Assembly (NCBI GenBank): GCA_002314855.1
Contig: DCHQ01000016.1
Location: 1-64,000 of the forward strand
DNA: 64,000 bases
Origin: Lachnospiraceae bacterium UBA1748
GTDB taxonomy: Bacteria; Bacillota; Clostridia; Lachnospirales; Lachnospiraceae
Direction: 5' to 3'
Under the pieces are notes generated by a model, which saw nothing but the letters and a program-made list of their open reading frames with translations, was not told the DNA's origin and searched no databases. Below, piece by piece: positions 46,723 through 56,888 of the stretch (position 1 is the stretch's first letter; each line of letters begins with the position of its first letter). The translations under genes were made by a program, and so were the position numbers.

Positions 46723-46965
46723 TTATTCGAAACATACTGCTATTTCCTCAATAGCCTTAGCTTCATCAGATCCTTCTGCAACTAATTTGAAAGTGCTACC
46801 TTTCTTAAGATGAAGGATTGTCATACCCATAATGCTCTTCATATTAATGTTCTTGCTTCCGTCAGTGATATGAAGTGTTGAGTCATAATGACAAGCTGAC
46901 TGAACCAAGTAAGGAATTATATCTGCACCATATTCTTTAGTAATAACTATCTCTTTAGTAACCAT
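46723..46965 (-). CDS. HPr-like (Crh-type) protein with Asp at the phospho-His position
   Basis: An 80-residue HPr-fold protein. The PTS phospho-site GxHARP is replaced by GADIIP: position 15 is Asp and the neighbouring Arg is Ile, so it cannot carry phosphate from Enzyme I. The regulatory serine segment is kept as MKSIMGMTILHLKKGS (Ser44, equal to Ser46 of HPr), so HPr kinase could still act. This is the pattern of Crh, the catabolite-repression cofactor of Bacillus, but with Asp rather than Gln. It is followed at once by greA. Confidence 0.88.
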   Translation of the reverse strand: MVTKEIVITKEYGADIIPYLVQSACHYDSTLHITDGSKNINMKSIMGMTILHLKKGSTFKLVAEGSDEAKAIEEIAVCFE

Positions 46966-46997
46966 GTGTAGTTCCTTTCGTATAAAAAACTTCCCCC

Positions 46998-47048
46998 TGC
47001 GATGAATCGCACATTTGTGATAATAACATCTATATATACAAAAAGCAA
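46998..47048 (-). promoter_or_regulatory. Promoter and leader palindrome of the HPr-like/greA operon
   Basis: Reverse strand TTGCTT, 17 bases, TATTAT (47020-47048). A perfect palindrome TGCGAT-GA-ATCGCA at 46998-47011 sits at about the transcription start and could be an operator. Confidence 0.6.
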
Positions 47049-47080
47049 CTTAAATAATCACTAATAAAATCACAATAAAA

Positions 47081-47494
47081 CTATATTTCTTTGTGTTCTT
47101 GCTTATTTCTAAGCCTATAAATGGCTCTTCGCATTGCTGCTTCGGCTTCTTTATACTCTCTTGAAGACTGAGCCTGAAGAACTGCTTCTCGCTCTCTTGC
47201 CTCATCTCTAAGAAGCTGGTTCTGCAAAACTTCCTCTGGTCTTTCTGCCGAATCCACAAGAAGTAATACCTCTCCGTCTTCTATTTTGACAATGCCCATT
47301 GTAACTGCGGCATACTGCTTGTCGCCATCTTCAGGAGTGTATTCCATAGTGCCCGGAACCACAGCCAGTATTGTATTGTGATGATGAGCTAATATTCCAT
47401 ACTGTCCATCCTCTACCGGCACTATAAGTGATTGGCAAGGACCTTCGTAGAATATACGCTCAGCTGTAAATATTTTGAGCGAAAATGAATCCAC
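47081..47494 (-). CDS. atpC: ATP synthase epsilon subunit
   Basis: The rotor-stalk subunit that links gamma to the c-ring and can inhibit ATP hydrolysis. The 137 residues have the beta-barrel part (SLKIFTAERIFYEGPCQ, then DGQYGILAHHHNT) and the C-terminal helical pair. Start is GTG with GAGGAA about nine bases upstream. It is the last gene of the atp operon. Confidence 0.93.
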   Translation of the reverse strand: MDSFSLKIFTAERIFYEGPCQSLIVPVEDGQYGILAHHHNTILAVVPGTMEYTPEDGDKQYAAVTMGIVKIEDGEVLLLVDSAERPEEVLQNQLLRDEAREREAVLQAQSSREYKEAEAAMRRAIYRLRNKQEHKEI

Positions 47495-47541
47495 TTTTGT
47501 TAATTCCTCTATTTTTATTGATTAACTTAATACTCTGTTAG

Positions 47542-49910
<2,369 letters not shown>

Positions 49911-49939
49911 ATCTATTCTCTCCGAAAAACCTTACAAAA

Positions 49940-51670
49940 TTAGTTCTGAGCAAAAAACTTTTTCGCTGCTTCCAAAATCTCTTCTCTGTCCTCTGGCTCG
50001 AGCTTGCCTGTAGAATCAATACGTCCACAAAGAGCCATTTCATTTTCCTTAAAATACTGTAATAATCCCTTAACCTTGCCCTCAATATCCGTAGGCGCAA
50101 TGTTCTGGAACATATGAGCCATTGCAGTTACAAGTATTATTACCTGCTCATGCTGACTATATGGATTGAACTGAGGCTGACGAAGAAGTCTCATAAGTCC
50201 CTGGCCGTACTTAAGAAGTGATCTTGTTGTTTCATCAAGGTCACTCGAGAACTGAGTAAATACCTGCATTTCTCTATACTGAGCCAAATCAAGACGAAGT
50301 GCTCCAACAGCTTTTTTCATGGCTTTGGTCTGCGCATCACCACCTACTCGGGATACTGAAAGACCTACATTAACTGCCGGACGCTGTCCTGAGAAGAAAA
50401 GATTACTCTCAAGGAATATCTGTCCATCAGTAATAGAAATAATATTAGTTGGAATATATGCTGATACATCACCTGCCTGCGTTTCAACGATTGGAAGAGC
50501 TGTTAAAGATCCTCCACCCATTTCATCTGAAAGATGAGCCGAACGCTCAAGCAGTCTTGAATGTAAATAGAAAACATCACCCGGATAAGCCTCTCGTCCT
50601 GGAGATCTATCAAGAAGAAGGCTAAGTGATCTGTAAGCTATAGCATGCTTTGACAAATCATCATATACGATAAGAACATCTTTGCCTTTCTCCATAAAGT
50701 ACTCGGCTATAGCAGTACCTGCATATGGTGCAATGTACTGAGCTGGCGCTGCATCCGATGCTGAAGCATTGACTACAACTGTATAATCCATGGCACCACG
50801 CTTTTTAAGATTATTAACTAACTGTGCTACCGATGATGCCTTTTGTCCTATTGCAACATATACGCATATAACATCCTTGCCCTTTTGATTAACGATTGTA
50901 TCAAGAGCAATTGCTGTTTTACCTGTCTGTCTATCACCTATGATAAGCTCACGCTGTCCTCTACCTATTGGAAACATGGAATCAATAGAAATAAGTCCTG
51001 TTTCCATAGGTCTGTTAACTGGCTGACGCTCAATAATAGATGGCGCTGGATGCTCGATTTCTCTATATCCATCAGGAGCTATATCTCCCTCACCATCAAT
51101 AGCTACACCAAGAGCATTAACTACTCTACCAATAAAACCCTGTCCGACTGGTACACCTGCAGTCTTGCCTGTTCTACGAACAATGCTGCCCTCAGATATT
51201 TCTTCATCATCATCAAATAAGATACATCCTACCTCATCCTCTGTAAGATCAAGAACCATTCCTCTTATTCCGTTATTAAAAAGAAGAATCTCTCCATAAG
51301 TAGCATTTTCAAGACCTGAAACTGCTGCTATACCATCACCTACAGTAAGAACTGTTCCGATTTCATGTGGCAGAGTCTCTGGTTCCCAGTTTTCAATATT
51401 TTCTCTAATAAGAGAAATAATATTTTCATTCTTACCACTAAGAGAACGCAGTCTTTCCTTGAACTGTTCAAGACGTCCCTCGTTGCTCCAGTCATATACA
51501 TCGCCGCCCACAACAAGTCTGAAGCCGCCTTCGTATTTATCTGACTGCTTCCAAACAAACGAAACTGATTCTCCGTATTTTTCTTTTATAAATGAAACAA
51601 ACCTTGCTTCCTGCGCACTACTTGGTGGTTCGCTGGAATAAAGCACGGCCGTACATACTTCGTTACCCAT
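49940..51670 (-). CDS. atpA: ATP synthase alpha subunit with a fused delta C-terminal domain at its N-terminus
   Basis: Residues from about 82 ([15 protein letters not shown]) to 576 are a normal alpha subunit with Walker [22 protein letters not shown] and [16 protein letters not shown]. Residues 3-78 are not alpha: [19 protein letters not shown], then [19 protein letters not shown] and [10 protein letters not shown] align with the C-terminal domain of delta (compare E. coli AGVIIRAGDMVIDGSVRGR). No atpH lies between atpF and atpA, where it normally is; only one base separates them. Start: ATG at 51670 with GGAGA six bases upstream, rather than the open frame from 51697. Confidence 0.93.
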   Translation of the reverse strand: MGNEVCTAVLYSSEPPSSAQEARFVSFIKEKYGESVSFVWKQSDKYEGGFRLVVGGDVYDWSNEGRLEQFKERLRSLSGKNENIISLIRENIENWEPETLPHEIGTVLTVGDGIAAVSGLENATYGEILLFNNGIRGMVLDLTEDEVGCILFDDDEEISEGSIVRRTGKTAGVPVGQGFIGRVVNALGVAIDGEGDIAPDGYREIEHPAPSIIERQPVNRPMETGLISIDSMFPIGRGQRELIIGDRQTGKTAIALDTIVNQKGKDVICVYVAIGQKASSVAQLVNNLKKRGAMDYTVVVNASASDAAPAQYIAPYAGTAIAEYFMEKGKDVLIVYDDLSKHAIAYRSLSLLLDRSPGREAYPGDVFYLHSRLLERSAHLSDEMGGGSLTALPIVETQAGDVSAYIPTNIISITDGQIFLESNLFFSGQRPAVNVGLSVSRVGGDAQTKAMKKAVGALRLDLAQYREMQVFTQFSSDLDETTRSLLKYGQGLMRLLRQPQFNPYSQHEQVIILVTAMAHMFQNIAPTDIEGKVKGLLQYFKENEMALCGRIDSTGKLEPEDREEILEAAKKFFAQN

Positions 51671-51671
51671 T

Positions 51672-52166
51672 CTATTCTCCATCCGCCTTGTTAGCACTTA
51701 CTGAATCAAGAAAGCTGTCATAGCTATCAGAAACATTACCAGTTACTATCTTCTCTGTTGCCATAGCGACCATTTCAGTGATTTCGGCCTGAGCACTTGT
51801 AATCATTCTGTCATGCTCAGTCTTAGCCTTCTTCTTAGCACCCTCAAGAATAGATGCGCCTTCGTTTCTGGCCTGCTCGATAATCTCCTTACGCTCCTTA
51901 GCTGCTTCATCGAGAGCTGCCTGCTTCTCGCTTGCAATCTCCTCCTGAACATCTGCCAGTTTCTGCTGATACTCAGCTTCTACTACCTTGGCATCTTCTA
52001 TCGCTTTCTTGGCCTCATCATCCATATCCTTGTAATGTTTTTCTCTCTTCTCCATAAAGTCTTTAACAGGCTTATAAAGTAAGAAATAAAGAATAGCAAA
52101 TAGTAATACAAAGTTGAATGCATGTAATAATATTTGCTGCCAATCAATATTAAGTGGCAAATTCAT
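51672..52166 (-). CDS. atpF: ATP synthase b subunit
   Basis: The peripheral stalk subunit: one membrane helix (about 10-28, [19 protein letters not shown]) and a long charged coiled coil to the end, 164 residues, normal for b. There is no delta-like extension at its C-terminus. Only one b gene is present, so a b2 stalk is expected. The ATG at 52166 has AGGGG seven bases before it; the frame is open five codons further without a ribosome site. Confidence 0.94.
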   Translation of the reverse strand: MNLPLNIDWQQILLHAFNFVLLFAILYFLLYKPVKDFMEKREKHYKDMDDEAKKAIEDAKVVEAEYQQKLADVQEEIASEKQAALDEAAKERKEIIEQARNEGASILEGAKKKAKTEHDRMITSAQAEITEMVAMATEKIVTGNVSDSYDSFLDSVSANKADGE

Positions 52167-52235
52167 GTTTATACCCCTCATTAAAATTAATAGTCAAAAA
52201 TGTGCTTCAAAAATAACCTTCTATCCTGGTTCTCG

Positions 52236-52604
52236 TTACAGAACGAAAATGATAAGGATAGCAACTATAAGTGCGTAAATGATAGCTGTCTCGACGAATA
52301 CAAGACCAAGCATCAGCATAGTTCTTATCTTGCTTTCAGCTTCTGGCTGACGAGAAACACCTTCTGCAGACTTTGCAATAGCCCAGCCCATACCAATAGC
52401 ACCTGCACCTGCTGCAAGACCAATTGCAAGACCTGCCGCAAGAGCCTTGTCGCCAATAACTGATGACTCATCAGCAGCTGCCTCTTCCTCTGAAGCAACA
52501 TCTGCTGCATAAACCTTGTTTGGTGCAACGATAATTCCAAGCACCATAATAAGCATAAGCATTGTTATTACCTTAGTAATTTTTTTGATTGTTTTTGTCT
52601 TCAT
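52236..52604 (-). CDS. atpE: ATP synthase c subunit with signal-peptide-like N-terminal extension
   Basis: The ion-carrying ring subunit. The two-helix core (about 52-122) has the RQPE loop and the carboxylate Glu105 in VFVETAIIYAL. Before it are about 50 extra residues: a Lys-rich start, a hydrophobic helix and a VYAAD site that looks like signal peptidase cleavage, then an acidic segment (SEEEAAADESS). The usual c subunit has about 70-90 residues. The Gln used by sodium c-rings in helix 1 is Met72, so H+ coupling is more likely, though the ET...Y part is sodium-like. GGAGG lies five bases before the ATG at 52604. Confidence 0.93.
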   Translation of the reverse strand: MKTKTIKKITKVITMLMLIMVLGIIVAPNKVYAADVASEEEAAADESSVIGDKALAAGLAIGLAAGAGAIGMGWAIAKSAEGVSRQPEAESKIRTMLMLGLVFVETAIIYALIVAILIIFVL

Positions 52605-52624
52605 ATTAACCTCCAATAGTTTAA

Positions 52625-53440
52625 TTATTCTGCTGTATGTTCATGAGGTTTTTCTGTAACCTCGCCATAGAAAAGACTTGTAAGCATCGTAAGTACGTAC
52701 GCCTGAATAAGTGCATGCAGTAATGTGAACAACACACCTACGATGACCGGAAGCACAAAGCTAAGAGCTAAATAATAATAAACTAACTCTGTTACAAGTG
52801 CTCCACTAAGTAATGCTCCAAATAGTCGGAAGCTCATGGATATCGGAAGTGAGAAATCCTTGAGAGTTTTGCCCACGCCTTTTATTCCATTGTTAACTAG
52901 TCCACCTACCAATATAAACAGGTAAGACATACATCCCATGGAAATAGCTCCATTAATATCCGCAAGTGGAGCCGGAAGCGCTATGGGCTCTCCATGAATA
53001 TTCATAACCTGAATTCCAAAAAGCTCAAATATTGTTCCGACAAATATATAAACACCTGCTGTGAATATATACACGCCCAGTAACTTGTTCTTGTGAGGGC
53101 TGTTTCCTTTGGCCAGATCATCAAACAGACCAACTACCGTCTCAAGAAGAAGCTGAAACTTGCCAGGTATAAATTTGAACCTTGGGATTACAAAAATCCT
53201 AACAATAAGTGCAAAAACAAATAGCACTCCTGTTACTGTAAATGCTGAAATGAGCGCTGGATTAACCTGTAATAAACCAAATAGGTCTATTTTGTTGGTT
53301 TCATGAAGTACAGAATCCTTCATTGCGCCCTGGATAGACTCATGCCGCTCGGCAGGTCCTATCAGAATGATTGCAATAAGCAATGCCACCAGTACAACTG
53401 CGAACAGTAACGCACTGGTAATCTTCCTTCTCTTACTCAT
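52625..53440 (-). CDS. atpB: ATP synthase a subunit
   Basis: The stator membrane subunit that passes ions to the c-ring. Five or six helices; the essential Arg is in ISMSFRLFGALL and the conserved Gln in HALIQAYVLTMLT. It has 271 residues when started at the ATG at 53440, which has AAGGGG six bases upstream; nine more codons are open without support. It is first in the order a-c-b-(delta)alpha-gamma-beta-epsilon. No atpI precedes it. A TATAAT -10 lies in its leader near 53508 with a weak -35. Confidence 0.95.
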   Translation of the reverse strand: MSKRRKITSALLFAVVLVALLIAIILIGPAERHESIQGAMKDSVLHETNKIDLFGLLQVNPALISAFTVTGVLFVFALIVRIFVIPRFKFIPGKFQLLLETVVGLFDDLAKGNSPHKNKLLGVYIFTAGVYIFVGTIFELFGIQVMNIHGEPIALPAPLADINGAISMGCMSYLFILVGGLVNNGIKGVGKTLKDFSLPISMSFRLFGALLSGALVTELVYYYLALSFVLPVIVGVLFTLLHALIQAYVLTMLTSLFYGEVTEKPHEHTAE

Positions 53441-53553
53441 ATAATACCCCTTGTTACAATACAACATGAAAATGGCAAATCGTCATTTTCAAAAACCCAT
53501 AATAATTATACTACATTTTGATGTAAAGTAATTAGAATATTAAAAAAAAGACA

Positions 53554-53586
53554 TAAAAAAACTCCAAGCATTAATTACTTGGAGTT
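53554..53586 (-). terminator. Intrinsic terminator after tRNA-Gly
   Basis: Perfect 9-bp stem AACTCCAAG / CTTGGAGTT, nine-base loop, and a T-run on the reverse strand. It separates the tRNA from the atp operon. Confidence 0.9.
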
Positions 53587-53589
53587 AAG

Positions 53590-53662
53590 AGCGATAGACG
53601 GGACTCGAACCCGCGAGCTCAACCTTGGCAAGGTCGCGTGCTACCAACTGCACCACTATCGC
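53590..53662 (-). tRNA. tRNA-Gly (anticodon GCC)
   Basis: A 73-base cloverleaf: acceptor GCGATAG / CTATCGC, D-arm GTGCAGTTGGTAGCAC, anticodon stem CGACC with loop TTGCCAA, T-arm GCGGGTTCGAGTCCCGT. Discriminator T; no CCA encoded. Confidence 0.97.
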
Positions 53663-53690
53663 ATTCGTCGTTGTCTCAACGACAATAAGA

Positions 53691-53719
53691 ATAATATCAC
53701 ACCTATATTTCTATGTCAA
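53691..53719 (-). promoter_or_regulatory. Promoter of tRNA-Gly
   Basis: Reverse strand TTGACA, 17 bases, TATTAT, about 30 bases before the tRNA. Confidence 0.82.
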
Positions 53720-53789
53720 ATACTTTTTTGTATTTTTTCATAATTTTTTAATTATATTTTTATTGATATTTTAGGTGTAATCAAAAAGC

Positions 53790-54926
53790 TTATTGATACT
53801 TGGCTGTATATATTCTCATTAATGATTCATCAATTCTTGATTCTGGTATCTCACCGCTCTGAACTGCTGTAAGAACTTCATCATAAGCAGCATAGAAATC
53901 ATCAGAGCAAAGAATAATATCAGCTCCTGCATTAACAGCCTTAAGAGCTGCTTCTCCAGCGGAATAGTTTCCTGTAATAGCATCTTCATCCATAAAGCCT
54001 GTAATAATAACACCATCAAAGCCCATATCATTTCTAAGAGTCTCTGTAATAACCGCGTAAGAAAGTGATGCTGGAAGATCTTCTACTGCTGTTAACTTCG
54101 CATTTGAAAGGATAATTGCATCAGCTCCTGAATTAACTGCAGTATTAAACGCAGCGAATCTTGTCTCTCTCATATCATCAATTGATTCATCAAGCGAATC
54201 AGCACCAACTCCATCTGGGAATGGGAATAGTGTAACACAATCGAGAACTCCTGAGCTTCCAAGAGCGAAGCTGTCAGCAGTTGTTATTGTCATATTAATG
54301 CCTGAATCCTTGTAATCCGCAGCGCTAGCACCATTATATGCAAGCCACATAGTGTTGTTGTATGTTGTCTGATAATAACCCTGAGCTGTAGAAAGCATTT
54401 CAGCAAACTGCTCTGCACTAGTAATATTATTATCAGTAAAGATTATTCCACCCATTCCATACTCATCAACAGCGGCCTTAACCTGCTCACCAGCTGCAGT
54501 AACACGGTCAACCTCTGTTACATCTTCAGGTGATACTATGAACATGGCTGCAACCTTATCCTCAAGGCTCATCGCATTAATATAGTTTCTTGCCTCTTCA
54601 CATTCAACCACTTCTGGTTCAGTAACCTCTGGCTCAACTATTTCTTCTGGAGTTGAAATAACTCCTGCGCCCATGCCATCACTTGACATTACAAACTGAT
54701 CCTGAGATACAGAGTCATCAGATACTGTTGGTACATCATTACCCTGTGATACGATGCCGCTAACCTTATTAATTAGGAATTTAACACCGTAAAATCCACC
54801 TATACCAATACATACAAGTAAAAGCACAAGAGATAGGTATGCTAATATCTGGTTTCTTATTCTGCGCTTTTTTCTATACTCTCTACGTTCTTCTATTGTC
54901 ATCTCGTCTTTGTCTTTTCGAGCCAT
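53790..54926 (-). CDS. Membrane-anchored GH3-like protein lacking catalytic residues
   Basis: A 378-residue protein with a basic cytoplasmic start, one membrane helix (about 26-52), a Val/Glu/Pro spacer and an outer GH3 (beta-N-acetylglucosaminidase, NagZ-like) fold beginning INAMSLEDKVAAMFIV. The usual nucleophile motif VITD is VIITGFMDEDAI (about 305): Asp is Gly. The acid/base loop KHFPGHGDT is LFPFPDGVGADS: the His residues are gone. It is therefore probably a non-catalytic wall- or sugar-binding protein. It lies downstream of a structured leader or noncoding RNA. Confidence 0.82.
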   Translation of the reverse strand: MARKDKDEMTIEERREYRKKRRIRNQILAYLSLVLLLVCIGIGGFYGVKFLINKVSGIVSQGNDVPTVSDDSVSQDQFVMSSDGMGAGVISTPEEIVEPEVTEPEVVECEEARNYINAMSLEDKVAAMFIVSPEDVTEVDRVTAAGEQVKAAVDEYGMGGIIFTDNNITSAEQFAEMLSTAQGYYQTTYNNTMWLAYNGASAADYKDSGINMTITTADSFALGSSGVLDCVTLFPFPDGVGADSLDESIDDMRETRFAAFNTAVNSGADAIILSNAKLTAVEDLPASLSYAVITETLRNDMGFDGVIITGFMDEDAITGNYSAGEAALKAVNAGADIILCSDDFYAAYDEVLTAVQSGEIPESRIDESLMRIYTAKYQ

Positions 54927-54989
54927 ACTTCATCCTCTTATTATTAACAGTCTATAAATAAAACAAAAATATTTATGTAAACTAGCCAA

Positions 54990-55018
54990 AGTATAACACA
55001 AAACGAGAGCCCTTGCAA
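54990..55018 (-). promoter_or_regulatory. Predicted promoter of the GH3-like gene
   Basis: Reverse strand TTGCAA, 17 bases, TATACT. It overlaps the terminator hairpin of the upstream noncoding transcript. Confidence 0.65.
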
Positions 55019-55368
55019 ATTGATTAATAACTTACAAGAGCTCTCTAAAACTGTTCATTGTCCAATGGACTATACCTCCTAATGGATTATTTTTCACTAT
55101 TCAATTGTAATAAGAATCCTACAAGCAATCTATCTGGCAAATGTTTTATGAAACTGGAGCTTCCTTACGCTCACGGCCAAGACTTCCAATCACTATTAAT
55201 TCCTACGATAACCTCTGTACCTTTCACTTAACTATTAATTCGGTACTAAATACTTATTCTGGTGGTTTATACCTCTCTTTCTGATCGATTCTTTTAATTA
55301 TTAAATGTTAGTAAGCACCAATCTATTTAATCAACACTGTGTGTTGTTTGTTTCGTTTGATTGATTAT
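54998..55368 (-). ncRNA. Candidate structured noncoding RNA or long leader
   Basis: About 370 bases with no supported protein gene, starting at a near-consensus promoter and ending in a terminator-like hairpin. It contains local hairpins, e.g. CAACAC-ACA-GTGTTG near the 5' end, GTACC/GGTAC pairing in the middle and GAGC/GCTC in a GC-richer segment. The motif GAATTAATAGT is repeated directly 39 bases apart. Near the 3' end an AGGAGG precedes a possible six-codon reading frame from TTG. It does not match the RNase P, tmRNA, SRP or common riboswitch cores I could check by eye. It could be a free RNA or an attenuated leader of the GH3-like gene. Confidence 0.6.
55005..55045 (-). terminator. Terminator-like hairpin at the end of the noncoding RNA
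   Basis: Reverse strand GAGAGCTCTTG, 19-base loop, CAAGGGCTCTC (one wobble), then GTTTTGTGTT: a stable stem with a modest U-run. Confidence 0.7.
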
Positions 55369-55374
55369 GTATTC

Positions 55375-55402
55375 ATTATATCATCGCATTTATTATTGTC
55401 AA
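55375..55402 (-). promoter_or_regulatory. Strong promoter of the candidate noncoding RNA
   Basis: Reverse strand TTGACA, 16 bases, TATAAT: both hexamers match consensus. Confidence 0.82.
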
Positions 55403-55514
55403 TACATTTTATAAAGTTTTCTATACAATTTGCAGATAATTTGCATTTTTGTATATACTATTCAATTGAAGCATTTTCTTTTAGCTAATATGCACATCAC
55501 ATACGCAATTAATT

Positions 55515-55547
55515 CAAAAAAACAAATGCTTCGCGCTTGTTTTTTTG
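55515..55547. terminator. Second, symmetrical terminator behind hom
   Basis: CAAAAAAACAA / TTGTTTTTTTG, an 11-bp stem with inner GC pairs and T-runs on both strands. It would stop read-through from hom into the noncoding RNA promoter region. Confidence 0.75.
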
Positions 55548-55557
55548 TTAGCGTACT

Positions 55558-55593
55558 ACAAAAAGAGTGGTACCTCCACGGAGATACCACTCT
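55558..55593 (-). terminator. Intrinsic terminator of hom
   Basis: Reverse strand AGAGTGGTA / TACCACTCT with an inner CTC/GAG stem, followed by five Ts. Confidence 0.92.
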
Positions 55594-55628
55594 AATATAC
55601 AGATTATTTAATTAACACTAAATCGATA

Positions 55629-56825
55629 TTACATTCTAATCATGCCAATGATTCCAGAAAGCTTAGCTGCCTTAACCTTGTAATCAGCTTCGCTCATCGC
55701 CTCTGTAACAAAAGCAAATTCTCCGTCAACGCACTCTACGAACTCTACGTTTCCAAATACTGCTGTTACAGCTGCCTTATCGCCACCACTTACACGTACA
55801 AAGTACTGCTGAACAAGAGCATCCTTGTCGGCAACAGTAGCCTTCTTAGCATCCCAAAGAAGTGGAAGGTGCTTACCCAGATTCTTAGCTGCTTCTATAA
55901 CATCACCTACAACTGCTGATGCAGTAGCAAGCTTACCTGCTCCTCTACCATAGTACATAGAGTAATCAAGCATATTAGAATGAACAAGGATTGCATTGAA
56001 TACATCCTTAACAGCGCTAAGTGGGCTGTCGCTACCAACCATACGAGGAGATACCATAGCGAACTTACCATCCTCTGTTTCCTTGCTCATAGCAATAAGC
56101 TTAATTGTCTTACCCATCTTCTTTGCATAAGCAAAATCAGCTGGAGTAATCTTTGTAATACCTTCTACATATATATCTTCATAATTAACAGTCTCTGCAT
56201 ACATAAGTGATGAAAGAATTGCAATCTTACGACAAGCGTCAAAACCTTCAACATCTGCTTCTGGATTACGCTCAGCATATCCCTTCTCCTGAGCTTCCTT
56301 TAAAACGTCATCATAAGCAGCGCCTTCATTCTCCATCTTTGTAAGCATATAGTTTGTTGTTCCGTTTAATATACCCTGGATACAATCAATCTTCTCAGCT
56401 GTAAGACACTCATTGATAGGACGGATAATTGGAATACCACCACCTACACTGGCTTCAAATAAGTAATTACAGTTATTAGCTGCTGCAAGAGCAATAAGCT
56501 CAGCGCCATAAGCTGCTACCATTTCCTTATTAGAAGTACATACACTCTTACCAGCTTCTAATGCTCTCTTTGTATAATCATAAGGCACCTTAGTTCCGCC
56601 CATAGTCTCACATATAATAGAAATCTCAGGATCACCTAAGATATCCTCTACATTATGAGTTACAAGATTCTCATACTTGTCCCCTGGGAAATCGCGAAGA
56701 TCGAGGATATATTTTACCTTAACATCATCCCCTACTCTCTTGGATATAAGCTCAGCATTGTCATTAATAACCTCAACAACACCGCTTCCAACTGTACCAT
56801 ATCCGAATACTGCTACATTAATCAT
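55629..56825 (-). CDS. hom: Homoserine dehydrogenase
   Basis: It reduces aspartate semialdehyde to homoserine for threonine and methionine. The NAD(P) loop VAVFGYGTVGSGVVEVI, TSNKEMVAA, GGGIPIIRP and ILNGTTNYMLTKM are clear. Length is 398 from the ATG at 56825, chosen because the canonical N-terminus begins there; the frame is open further up from a GTG. The end has only ~60 residues after the catalytic part (YFVRVSGGDKAAVTAVFG), shorter than the ~85-residue ACT domain of Bacillus Hom, so threonine feedback may differ. Confidence 0.93.
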   Translation of the reverse strand: MINVAVFGYGTVGSGVVEVINDNAELISKRVGDDVKVKYILDLRDFPGDKYENLVTHNVEDILGDPEISIICETMGGTKVPYDYTKRALEAGKSVCTSNKEMVAAYGAELIALAAANNCNYLFEASVGGGIPIIRPINECLTAEKIDCIQGILNGTTNYMLTKMENEGAAYDDVLKEAQEKGYAERNPEADVEGFDACRKIAILSSLMYAETVNYEDIYVEGITKITPADFAYAKKMGKTIKLIAMSKETEDGKFAMVSPRMVGSDSPLSAVKDVFNAILVHSNMLDYSMYYGRGAGKLATASAVVGDVIEAAKNLGKHLPLLWDAKKATVADKDALVQQYFVRVSGGDKAAVTAVFGNVEFVECVDGEFAFVTEAMSEADYKVKAAKLSGIIGMIRM

Positions 56826-56888
56826 AAACTTGCCATGCCTTTCTATTAATTGCACTTAGTATTTATAGATAAAAACTATACCACATAA

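Noticed and set aside
51671..51697. Missing delta gene explained by a frameshift between atpF and atpA
   Set aside because: There are only about 25 bases there and the b subunit ends normally, so there is no room for the ~100-residue delta N-terminal domain.
54998..55368. RNase P RNA, tmRNA or SRP RNA
   Set aside because: The conserved cores (GAGGAAAGTC, the tRNA-like tmRNA ends, the SRP GGAA tetraloop region) are not seen.
55561..55593. Forward-strand GAGTGGTACCTCCACGG resembles the T-box antiterminator motif
   Set aside because: No aminoacyl or amino-acid gene follows on the forward strand; on the reverse strand it is simply the hom terminator hairpin.
55430..55615. Forward open frame of 61 codons between the noncoding RNA and hom
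   Set aside because: It spans two terminator hairpins and lacks a ribosome site.
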